DNA from: an uncultured Acetatifactor sp. | GTDB taxonomy: Bacteria; Bacillota; Clostridia; Lachnospirales; Lachnospiraceae | DNA length: 18,755 bases | Reading direction: 5' to 3' | Assembly: GCA_934436245.1 (NCBI GenBank) | Contig: CAKSAM010000042.1 | Coordinates: forward strand, 1 to 18,755 | In this document: one piece after another, positions 7,232 through 13,941 of the stretch | Numbering within the stretch: the first letter of the stretch is position 1 | Layout: each line of letters starts with the position of its first letter | Notes under the pieces: generated by a model | The model's input: the letters and a program-made list of their open reading frames with translations, nothing else | What the model was told of the DNA's origin: nothing | Databases searched by the model: none | Translations under genes and position numbers: made by a program

Positions 7232-8680
7232 ATGACTTATACAGAAGCAATCAGAAAAGCACTGAGCGGTGATGCATCAGGATTTGAGTATCTTTACAAT
7301 TCCACAAGAAACAATAAATATTATCTGGCCTTAAAATATGTAAAGAACGAAGAGACGACAAAGGATGTGCTGCAGGAGGCATATCTCCGGGCATGGAAGA
7401 GCCTGGATAAACTGAAAGAGCCGGAAAAATTTGAATCCTGGCTGGCACAGATTGTGGTGAACACGGCAAAAAATGAACTGGAAAAACGTAATCATACACC
7501 ATTGGACCTGCGTGCGGAAAGCGGTGAGGATGAGGATGATACAGAGATCATCGACCGGGCCGTCAGCTCCTGGGACAATGTCCCGGAACTGGAATACACG
7601 AAAGAAGAAACCAGACAGTTGGTACATGAACTGATCGATGCACTGCCGGATGAGCAGCGTCTGGTGTTGATCGCCTTTGAATTGGAAGGTCTGACCACTA
7701 AGGAAATCGCAGAGCAGCTGGGCTGCCAGGAAGCAACCATAAAATCGAGACTGCGTTACGCCAGAGGCAATATCAAGAAGCAGGCAGAAGTACTGCAAAA
7801 GAAGGGTTACAAGCTCTACAGTATTGCTCCGGTTACGATGGTATTGTATCTGCTGAGAAAGGATATGGTGGTGTCTGCAGCAGAACCGGCCACGCAGCTG
7901 GCACTGTCAGAGTGTGGAAAGACCATATTGAAGAATACCCATGTAGCACCACAGGCGGTTAAGGCAGTGGGAGATACTGCATCTGCAGCAAAAAATACTG
8001 CGTCCGTAGCGAAAAAGATCGCATTCCTGTCTACCAAAGCAGGCAAAACTGTTGCAACAGTAGTACTGACCGCAGCAGTAGGCGGAACGGCAGTGGGAGT
8101 GATCCATCACAATAATACGGTTGCGACAGATACAGTAGTACAATCAGAAGAAAGCATTGCTGATTCGGTACTGGAGACCATGGAAGCAGCTGAAAACGTT
8201 ACGGAGCCCGAAACAACAGTTGAAACAGAAGATACTGTTGAGACTGGGACAACAGAGACTGAGACTGCAGAGACTGAGACTGCAGAGACTGAGACCACGG
8301 AGGCAGAGACACACGAAGAGGCAACCCCTACTCCAGCAGCAGACCTGCCCGGAATCAATCGAAACGGCAGATATGCAGATATTCCTGAATCTGTTTTGCC
8401 CAGCAGCGTGGCAGCTAAGGCAGAATTTGTGGATGAGCCTATTTACGGAAAACCATGGCCGGATGTTACCGGTAAAATTTATGAGGACTATATGAGAACC
8501 CAGGTGCTTAAAGTTGCGGAATACGGCGTGGACGACTTCTACGTGATCGCATTTTGTGCGGAAGATGAGGCAAACGGGCTATATGGTAACATGATTGTTA
8601 TCTATAACGATCAGTATGCTGTCATCAATGAGGTCGCATTTGCAATATGGATGAATGGCATTGATCCGGAGTTTAATTAA
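7232..8680 (+). CDS. ECF sigma factor fused to a transmembrane helix and extracytoplasmic domain
   Basis: A 482-residue protein, far longer than the usual 160-200 for ECF sigma factors. Residues about 10-90 carry region 2 (LYNSTRNNKYYLALKYVKNE, then DVLQEAYLRAWKSLDKL, KFESWLAQIVVNTAKNEL), which binds the -10 element and core polymerase. Residues about 128-182 carry region 4 with its helix-turn-helix (LPDEQRLVLIAFELEGLTTK, EIAEQLGCQEATIKSRLRYA). An Ala-rich stretch follows, then one hydrophobic helix at about 272-292 (KTVATVVLTAAVGGTAVGVI). Beyond it is a Glu/Thr-rich linker (about 304-368) with a 15-bp DNA repeat, and a C-terminal domain of about 110 residues that I do not recognise. I infer sigma inside, tail outside. 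No anti-sigma gene is adjacent. GGAG at 7223-7226 is five bases before the ATG; a strong terminator at 8713 follows. Confidence 0.88.
   Translation: MTYTEAIRKALSGDASGFEYLYNSTRNNKYYLALKYVKNEETTKDVLQEAYLRAWKSLDKLKEPEKFESWLAQIVVNTAKNELEKRNHTPLDLRAESGEDEDDTEIIDRAVSSWDNVPELEYTKEETRQLVHELIDALPDEQRLVLIAFELEGLTTKEIAEQLGCQEATIKSRLRYARGNIKKQAEVLQKKGYKLYSIAPVTMVLYLLRKDMVVSAAEPATQLALSECGKTILKNTHVAPQAVKAVGDTASAAKNTASVAKKIAFLSTKAGKTVATVVLTAAVGGTAVGVIHHNNTVATDTVVQSEESIADSVLETMEAAENVTEPETTVETEDTVETGTTETETAETETAETETTEAETHEEATPTPAADLPGINRNGRYADIPESVLPSSVAAKAEFVDEPIYGKPWPDVTGKIYEDYMRTQVLKVAEYGVDDFYVIAFCAEDEANGLYGNMIVIYNDQYAVINEVAFAIWMNGIDPEFN
8252..8296 (+). repeat. 15-bp tandem repeat, three copies, within the sigma gene
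   Basis: Three consecutive copies of a unit close to GCAGAGACTGAGACT (8252-8266, 8267-8281, 8282-8296) differ only at the first and last base of the series. Each encodes an (A/T)ETET unit in the acidic extracytoplasmic linker. Because the unit is five codons, copy-number change would alter linker length without shifting the frame. Confidence 0.85.
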
Positions 8681-8712
8681 TTTGGAAATCATTTAAAACG
8701 ATTTGAAACAAG

Positions 8713-8754
8713 TCCCCTGGCGATCCGATTTTTCGGATGGTCAGGGGATTTTTT
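8713..8754 (+). terminator. Strong intrinsic terminator after the sigma gene
   Basis: Outer stem TCCCCTG (8713-8719) / CAGGGGA (8742-8748) and inner stem ATCCG (8723-8727) / CGGAT (8734-8738) flank a small internal loop, followed by six T residues (8749-8754). It closes the lipoprotein-sigma operon 33 bases after the stop codon and separates it from motif B. Confidence 0.92.
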
Positions 8755-8786
8755 GCATAGCAAAAATATTTTAAAAAAAATCAAAT

Positions 8787-8820
8787 TTTTAAATCTTTTT
8801 TGAAACGGTGACTGTCTCAC
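8787..8820 (+). promoter_or_regulatory. ECF-sigma-type promoter motif, copy B
   Basis: TTTTAAATCTTTTT followed by TGAAACGGTGACTGTCTCAC matches the motif at 5641-5674 in 28 of 34 bases, including all of the first 14 bases, GAAA, GTGA and TGTC. It begins 33 bases after the terminator and its TGTC (8813-8816) is 73 bases before the start codon at 8890. Downstream of the TGTC and the following AC the two regions diverge, as expected if only the promoter is conserved. Confidence 0.6.
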
Positions 8821-8889
8821 TGAATAGAAAGGCAGAAATGAGCCAAAAACAAATCAACAACCCAGAACAAATGAATGGAGAGGAAAATT

Positions 8890-9573
8890 ATGATGAAAGT
8901 TAGACCCACAAGTACAGATTGCGCAGGAAATGGTTGCTACACCGCAGATAATGGAGCAATTTATTATGGAAATCCACAGAATGGATATTTGGTGGAAACA
9001 GAACAGACCAGGAGACTCAGAGAGCAGAAGGAGGCATGGAATAAATCATCGCAGAAATCTTATTCGGGATATACCTCGTCACCCCGTACCAATATGGGTT
9101 CAGACCAATCTATTTTGGAAATGCTGTTTCTGAAAGGAGCCACAATGGTAGGATGGAAGTTAGGAACAAGGCTGGGATCCTTTAGCGGAACGGTGTTTCC
9201 TACTCTGATAAAGCTGTTTTTCGTGGTGGGATTTCTTCCTTTGGCAGTCCATGAGTACTTCACTGAGTTCGTGGTACGCAACAGCCATATCGGCTGTAAA
9301 TTGCTGAGTCTGGCAGGAATGCTGGGAATCCTTGCGCTGATGGCCTATGGTGTTTATCGGAAAATCAAAGGACAGAAGAGTATCACAGAGCTGGTATTTT
9401 ATGTGGAACTGGCTGCCCTGATCGGAATTTATTACCTTAATTATAAAAATGAGGGAATGGGACTACTTGCAAGTGTGTTCATGGCTGTTCTTGTCGCCTG
9501 CTCCTTAAGGGCTATGAGTAACTGGCTGGAGATGATTGTCACAAAAGTCTATCGGAAGATGCATACCAGATAA
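8890..9573 (+). CDS. Four-helix integral membrane protein of unknown function
   Basis: A 227-residue protein that I do not recognise. The first 95 residues are polar, with Tyr, Asn, Ser and Gln (for example DNGAIYYGNPQNGYL and SSQKSYSGYTSSP) and two Cys near the start. Four hydrophobic helices follow, at about residues 102-122, 137-156, 165-182 and 190-207, then a basic tail (VTKVYRKMHTR) that suggests a cytoplasmic C-terminus. There is no signal peptide, so the N-terminal region is probably also cytoplasmic. I chose ATG at 8890 because GGAGAGG at 8877-8883 is six bases upstream; an in-frame ATG at 8875 would lie before this site, and another ATG follows at 8893. The gene is transcribed alone from motif B, which makes it a likely target of the neighbouring membrane-bound sigma factor. 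Confidence 0.75.
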   Translation: MMKVRPTSTDCAGNGCYTADNGAIYYGNPQNGYLVETEQTRRLREQKEAWNKSSQKSYSGYTSSPRTNMGSDQSILEMLFLKGATMVGWKLGTRLGSFSGTVFPTLIKLFFVVGFLPLAVHEYFTEFVVRNSHIGCKLLSLAGMLGILALMAYGVYRKIKGQKSITELVFYVELAALIGIYYLNYKNEGMGLLASVFMAVLVACSLRAMSNWLEMIVTKVYRKMHTR

Positions 9574-9675
9574 ACTATTATATGATGCCAGGGTCAAAAG
9601 TGTCCTGTCAGAGGGCAACGGTGAAAGGGCTGCCCAAAAACCGAATGAGCAGGCTGCGGGGTAAGTGGAGATACA

Positions 9676-9864
9676 ATGCTGGAGCTGATCGGGGTTGTAG
9701 GGGCACAGCCGGTGTATGAGTCCTACTATGGCGGATATCTGAAGGAAAGCGGCGGTAAAATGTGGATTACACGTATTGATTCCAATATTCGGTTTGAGTA
9801 TGATGCCATCGGCACGGAAGGTGTCACGATAGAATTTTGGACTACCAGGGGGATATTTATATAG
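9676..9864 (+). CDS. Small hypothetical ORF or gene fragment
   Basis: A 62-codon frame starting MLELIGVVGAQPVYESYYGG and ending EFWTTRGIFI. Composition is protein-like, and beta-strand-like alternation is visible (KMWITRIDSNIRFEYDA). The only upstream purine-rich sequence is GTGGAG, about five bases away. The 100 bases before it (9574-9675) contain only a weak GGGCA/TGCCC inverted repeat (9613-9617, 9631-9635) and no promoter that I can see. It may be a remnant of a longer secreted or binding protein. No family recognised. Confidence 0.35.
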   Translation: MLELIGVVGAQPVYESYYGGYLKESGGKMWITRIDSNIRFEYDAIGTEGVTIEFWTTRGIFI

Positions 9865-9906
9865 TTCTGTATGCGAAATTTGGAAAAAACTTGCGATGGG
9901 TTCTGC

Positions 9907-9936
9907 TTGAAGCCATGACGCATATCTATTTATAAT
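9907..9936 (+). promoter_or_regulatory. Promoter for the Spo0A-like gene
   Basis: A perfect TATAAT (9931-9936) is preceded after 18 bases by TTGAAG (9907-9912), a 4/6 match to the -35 consensus, 47 bases before the start codon. Confidence 0.55.
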
Positions 9937-9983
9937 AGAACGGTACGTGAAAAAAGTAGTTTTGTAGTCATGGAGGTAGTTTA

Positions 9984-10511
9984 ATGGAAAAATTAAACAT
10001 TACAACTACAAAGGATAATGAAAAAGTATACAAAATCCTGGGGGATCTGATGAATGCCAACAAGGAATTCCAAATTATGATCACGGTTCCTTCTACGAAA
10101 AACGCCAAAGACAGCGCAGAAAAAATGACAGAAAAGAAGGAACAGGCCCCGGAAGTCATCCATGACCTGGAAAAGGATGTTACGGATATGATCCATGAGA
10201 TCGGAGTCCCGGCACATATCAAAGGATACCAGTACTTAAGAGAGGCTATCATGATGTCGGTGGAAGATCCGGTCATGATCAGCTCTATTACGAAGATTTT
10301 GTATCCCACTATTGCCAAGCGTTTCCAGACCACACCAAGTCGTGTGGAGCGTGCCATCCGTCATGCGATCGAAGTCGCCTGGAGCCGGGGACGCATGGAG
10401 ACTCTGGATGCCATGTTCGGTTACACCATCGATACGGGCAAAGGAAAGCCCACAAATTCTGAATTCATCGCCCTGATCGCCGACAGGATCCGGCTTTCCT
10501 ACAGAAGCTGA
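9984..10511 (+). CDS. Spo0A C-terminal-domain protein lacking a receiver domain
   Basis: A 175-residue protein. From about residue 62 to the end it reads as the Spo0A DNA-binding domain: [20 protein letters not shown], then [14 protein letters not shown], the recognition helix [20 protein letters not shown], and [18 protein letters not shown]. These are nearly identical to B. subtilis Spo0A, so binding to 0A-box-like DNA is likely. Full Spo0A is about 260-270 residues with an N-terminal phospho-acceptor receiver. Here the first 60 residues ([19 protein letters not shown], then a Lys/Glu-rich linker) show no receiver signature: no acidic DD pair and no phosphorylatable Asp in a receiver context. 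GGAGGT at 9971-9976 is seven bases before the ATG, so the short form is the real start. The protein could act without phosphorylation, or compete with the main Spo0A. Canonical spo0A would be expected elsewhere in the genome. Confidence 0.9.
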   Translation: MEKLNITTTKDNEKVYKILGDLMNANKEFQIMITVPSTKNAKDSAEKMTEKKEQAPEVIHDLEKDVTDMIHEIGVPAHIKGYQYLREAIMMSVEDPVMISSITKILYPTIAKRFQTTPSRVERAIRHAIEVAWSRGRMETLDAMFGYTIDTGKGKPTNSEFIALIADRIRLSYRS

Positions 10512-10577
10512 GGAAAAACCGCAGACTCTAAAAGATTTGTAAATTATCGCTGCCCTCTTTTCTACGAATCGCAAACA

Positions 10578-10586
10578 TGGTATAAT
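10578..10586 (+). promoter_or_regulatory. Extended -10 promoter upstream of glgA
   Basis: TGGTATAAT (10578-10586) is a perfect extended -10 element (TGnTATAAT). No good -35 box stands 17 bases upstream, which extended -10 promoters tolerate. A second TATAAT lies at 10650-10655, also without a clear -35. Confidence 0.5.
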
Positions 10587-10595
10587 GAAACAAAT

Positions 10596-10647
10596 CACTT
10601 GCTTGCAAGTGTGTTTTTGCGAAATGCATTAAGTGAGCTATACTCAC
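10596..10647 (+). repeat. Two palindromes in the glgA leader
   Basis: CACTTGC-TT-GCAAGTG (10596-10611) is a perfect 7-bp dyad followed by GTTTTTG (10613-10619). GTGAG-CTATA-CTCAC (10633-10647) is a perfect 5-bp dyad just before the second TATAAT. The first starts about ten bases after the -10 box, so it would sit at the very 5' end of the transcript. Either could be an operator, an mRNA-stabilising hairpin or a weak attenuator. Confidence 0.4.
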
Positions 10648-10702
10648 GATATAATTAATCTATGTTTTGAAATACATGCCGTAGCATATGTGGAGGGTTT
10701 AC

Positions 10703-12148
10703 ATGAAAAAAATTCTTTTTGCCGCATCGGAAGGCGTACCTTTTATCAAGACCGGAGGACTTGCGGATGTCGTAGGATCTTTGCCGAAGTATATTGACAA
10801 GGAGTATTTTGATGTAAGGGTGTTTATCCCGAAGTATACCTGCATGAAGCAGGAAATGAAGGATAAACTCAGGTATGTGACACATTTCTACATGGATTTT
10901 AACTGGCAGAATGTGTATGTAGGTGTTCTGGAGGCAGAGGAAGCCGGGGTGCATTATTATTTCATTGATAATGAGAGTTATTTCGGAGGTTTCAAGCCTT
11001 ATGGAGATGATCCCAGATATGAGATTGAAAAATATGCATATTTCTGCAAGGCAGTGTTGTCGGCATTACCTCTTTTGAATTTCCAGCCGGATCTGATCCA
11101 TTGCCATGACTGGCAGACCGGTCTGATCCCGGTATACCTGAAGGAGCGTTTCCACGGCGGAGATTTCTATCGCAATATGAAGTCTGTGATCACCATACAT
11201 AACCTGAAGTTCCAGGGAAAATGGGATGTGAAGACGGTACAGAGCATCACCGGACTGCCGGAGTATTATTTTACCTCTGACAAGTTAGAGGCTTATAAGG
11301 ATGCAAATCTGTTAAAGGGCGGTATCGTATTTGCGGATGCAGTGACTACCGTAAGTGATACCTATGCGGAGGAGATCAAGACTCCGTTTTACGGCGAGGG
11401 TCTGGACGGATTGCTGCGTGCGAGAAGTCATGACCTGCGCGGTATTGTCAACGGTATCGACTATGGAGAGTTCAATCCGGAGACGGACAAAAATATCGTA
11501 AAAGCATATAATGCAGTGAATTTCCGCAAGGAAAAGGTGAAGAATAAGCGTGCCCTGCAGGAAGAGCTTGGACTTCGCATAGATGATAAGAAAATGATGA
11601 TCGGTCTGGTATCCAGACTGACAGATCAGAAGGGACTGGATCTGATCGCTTATGTGATGGATGAACTGTGCCAGGATGATATCCAGTTCGTGGTACTGGG
11701 CACCGGTGAGGAACGTTATGAGAATATGTTCCGTCATTTCGACTGGAAGTATGGAGACAAGGTGTCTGCCAATATTTATTATTCAGACGCACTGTCCCAT
11801 AAAATCTATGCGGCGTGTGACGCTTATCTGATGCCGTCCCTGTTCGAGCCCTGCGGTCTGAGTCAGTTGATCGCACTGCGCTACGGTACCGTACCTATCG
11901 TCAGAGAGACCGGCGGACTGAAGGATACCGTACAGCCCTATAATGAGTATGAGAGCACCGGTACGGGCTTCAGCTTTACGAATTACAATGCACACGAGAT
12001 GCTGAATACGATCCGCTATGCGGAGCATATTTACTATGACAGGAAGAGAGAGTGGAATAAGATCGTGGATCGTGCCATGGCCACCGATTATTCCTGGAAG
12101 GTATCCGCTGGAAAATATCAGGAAATGTATGACTGGCTGATCGGATAA
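10703..12148 (+). CDS. glgA: Glycogen synthase (ADP-glucose type)
   Basis: A 481-residue GT5 glycosyltransferase that extends alpha-1,4-glucan chains from ADP-glucose. The N-terminal ADP-glucose-binding segment KTGGLADVVGSLPKYI (from Lys16) is diagnostic. The starch-synthase catalytic half includes IHCHDWQTGLIPVYLK and VITIHNLKFQGKW. The C-terminal GT-B half has IGLVSRLTDQKGLDLI and MPSLFEPCGLSQLIALRYGT followed by ETGGLKDTV. Length matches bacterial GlgA (about 477). I chose ATG at 10703 because GGAGGG at 10692-10697 is five bases upstream and the homologous proteins start MKKILFAASE; an ATG at 10688 lies before this site. No glgC, glgD, glgB or glgP is adjacent, so glgA is separated from its pathway here. 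The flippase gene begins 26 bases after the stop codon, and the two are probably co-transcribed. Confidence 0.96.
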   Translation: MKKILFAASEGVPFIKTGGLADVVGSLPKYIDKEYFDVRVFIPKYTCMKQEMKDKLRYVTHFYMDFNWQNVYVGVLEAEEAGVHYYFIDNESYFGGFKPYGDDPRYEIEKYAYFCKAVLSALPLLNFQPDLIHCHDWQTGLIPVYLKERFHGGDFYRNMKSVITIHNLKFQGKWDVKTVQSITGLPEYYFTSDKLEAYKDANLLKGGIVFADAVTTVSDTYAEEIKTPFYGEGLDGLLRARSHDLRGIVNGIDYGEFNPETDKNIVKAYNAVNFRKEKVKNKRALQEELGLRIDDKKMMIGLVSRLTDQKGLDLIAYVMDELCQDDIQFVVLGTGEERYENMFRHFDWKYGDKVSANIYYSDALSHKIYAACDAYLMPSLFEPCGLSQLIALRYGTVPIVRETGGLKDTVQPYNEYESTGTGFSFTNYNAHEMLNTIRYAEHIYYDRKREWNKIVDRAMATDYSWKVSAGKYQEMYDWLIG

Positions 12149-12174
12149 AGAACTGAAATAAGGTAAGATAACAT

Positions 12175-13839
12175 ATGGCAGATAAGAACAGTTCCAAGAA
12201 CAATTTTATCATGCAGGCAGGAATTCTGGCGGCAGCCGGAATCATCAGCAGGATCATAGGGCTCCTTTACAGGGGCCCTTTACAGAGTGTCATCGGAAAT
12301 CTGGGACTTGGCTATTACCAGTCAGCGTATAACTATTATACGATCATTCTGTTGATTTCCTCTTATAGTATTCCTTCGGCAATTTCCAAAGCGATCGCAC
12401 AGAAGCTGGGAGAGAAGGAATATCGCAACGCCCACAGATTGTTCCACGGAGCCATGATCTATGTACTGGTGGTTGGCGGTATTGCCAGCCTTTTTCTGTT
12501 TTTCGGAGCTGGATTGTTCGTGTCCGGGGCGGCGGTCACAGTATTGCGCACCTTTGCACCGACGATTTTTGTCTACGGTATTCTGGGGGTCCTGAGGGGA
12601 TATTTTCAGGCCCATAAGAGCATGGCGCAGACCTCTGTGTCGCAGATACTGGAGCAGGTTGCCAATGCAGTGGTCAGCGTGGGTGCGGCATATCTTCTGA
12701 TCCAACTGTTTATGGGAACGATGGAGATTCCGGCTGATCAGGCAGGGCAGGTGATGAGAGCAACCTACGGTGCCGTGGGAAGTGCACTGGGTACCGGCGT
12801 GGGCGTATTGGTGGCGCTGCTTTTTATGGCAGCGGTCTATGCCCTGAACCGGAAAATGATCCTGCGCAGAGTACGGCATGACCGGCATGAATATGTGGAC
12901 TCTTATGGACAGATTTTTAAGACGATCACAATGGTGGTGACACCGTTTATTTTAAGTACGGCTGTATATAACTTAAGCAGTACGGTCAATAACAGTATTT
13001 ATACTAAATGGTATCCGTCCCTTCGTAATCTGGACACGGTATCCATTTATGAAAAATATGGTATTTTCTCAGGACAGTCCCTGACAATGTCCAATATTCC
13101 CATTGCGTTTGCATCTGCCATGGCCTCGGCCATGATTCCTTCCGTAGCACAGCTGATGGCAGCCCGGGATGTGAAGGGAGCCAGAGAAAAGATCGGACTG
13201 GCAGTGAAGACTACTATGGTGATCTCGATTCCCTGCGCTGTGGGACTTTTTGTACTGGCGAAGCCGGTGATCAGTCTGCTGTTCACGAATAAGACGGCAG
13301 AGGAACTGAACCTGGCGGCAGCGCTTTTGATGACATTGTCTCTGTCAGTCATTTTTTATGCACTGTCGACTCTGAACAGTTCGATTTTGCAGGGGCTGGG
13401 CAAAGTAAATACGCCTATTATCAACGCCGGGATCTCTCTTGTGGTACAGACGGTGGCAGCAGTACTGCTTCTGATGTTCACAAGCCTGGATCTCTACAGC
13501 ATTGCCATTGCAAACACACTATATTCCGGTATGATGTGTATCCTGAACCAGAGGGCAGTGCGAAAAGCTGTCGGTTACCAGCAGGAAATCTTCAGGACGT
13601 TTGTAATACCGGCGTTGGCTTCAGCATTTATGGGGGCTTCAGCGTGGGCAATTTATGAAGGTCTGTATATGGTGACGAAATCCATGCGGATTTCTGTGAT
13701 CCCGGCGATCATGATCGCAGCCTGTGTTTATTTTGCAATGCTGATTCTGATGCGGGGGATCACGGAACAGGAACTTCGTAGTTTCCCCAAGGGCTATCTG
13801 TTGGTAAAGGCAGCGAAGAAGTGTCATTTGTTGAGATAG
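12175..13839 (+). CDS. SpoVB/YtgP-like polysaccharide or lipid II flippase (MVF/PST family)
   Basis: A 554-residue polytopic membrane protein with about 14 hydrophobic helices and no signal peptide. The N-terminal helix GILAAAGIISRIIGLLYRGP, then NLGLGYYQSAYNYYTIILLI and SYSIPSAISKAIAQ, is characteristic of the SpoVB/YtgP branch of the MurJ-MATE-PST exporter superfamily. An internal copy (MSNIPIAFASAMASAMIPSV) fits the two-lobe architecture. Members move lipid-linked sugar precursors across the membrane: YtgP moves lipid II, and SpoVB acts in spore cortex synthesis. Which of these applies cannot be decided here. The ribosome binding site is weak (AAGG around 12160-12163). It is the second gene after glgA in a probable two-gene transcript; a functional link with glycogen is not obvious. 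Confidence 0.85.
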   Translation: MADKNSSKNNFIMQAGILAAAGIISRIIGLLYRGPLQSVIGNLGLGYYQSAYNYYTIILLISSYSIPSAISKAIAQKLGEKEYRNAHRLFHGAMIYVLVVGGIASLFLFFGAGLFVSGAAVTVLRTFAPTIFVYGILGVLRGYFQAHKSMAQTSVSQILEQVANAVVSVGAAYLLIQLFMGTMEIPADQAGQVMRATYGAVGSALGTGVGVLVALLFMAAVYALNRKMILRRVRHDRHEYVDSYGQIFKTITMVVTPFILSTAVYNLSSTVNNSIYTKWYPSLRNLDTVSIYEKYGIFSGQSLTMSNIPIAFASAMASAMIPSVAQLMAARDVKGAREKIGLAVKTTMVISIPCAVGLFVLAKPVISLLFTNKTAEELNLAAALLMTLSLSVIFYALSTLNSSILQGLGKVNTPIINAGISLVVQTVAAVLLLMFTSLDLYSIAIANTLYSGMMCILNQRAVRKAVGYQQEIFRTFVIPALASAFMGASAWAIYEGLYMVTKSMRISVIPAIMIAACVYFAMLILMRGITEQELRSFPKGYLLVKAAKKCHLLR

Positions 13840-13888
13840 ACAGAAGCCGCCTTGTGATGATACAGCTTTTCTGTGCTGATAGTACCAC

Positions 13889-13917
13889 TTGTAAAGTCCT
13901 GTCGGAATCGGTATAAT
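13889..13917 (+). promoter_or_regulatory. Promoter for the EAL-HDOD gene
   Basis: TTGTAA (13889-13894) and a perfect TATAAT (13912-13917) are exactly 17 bases apart, 24 bases before the start codon at 13942. The spacer contains TGTCGGAAT, close to but not matching the Spo0A box TGTCGAA. Confidence 0.65.
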
Positions 13918-13941
13918 AGAGATAGATTGGGAGGTAAATAT

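Noticed and set aside
7907..8358. Minus-strand Ser/Val-rich ORFs opposite the sigma gene
   Set aside because: They are reverse readings of the Glu/Thr repeat linker and membrane helix, without start signals.
13899..13907. Spo0A box in the promoter of the EAL-HDOD gene
   Set aside because: TGTCGGAAT differs from TGTCGAA by an inserted G; I saw no exact box in the non-coding parts read by eye.
13873..13941. Longer N-terminus of the EAL-HDOD protein
   Set aside because: The promoter and the GGGAGGT ribosome binding site lie within this extension, so translation starts at 13942.
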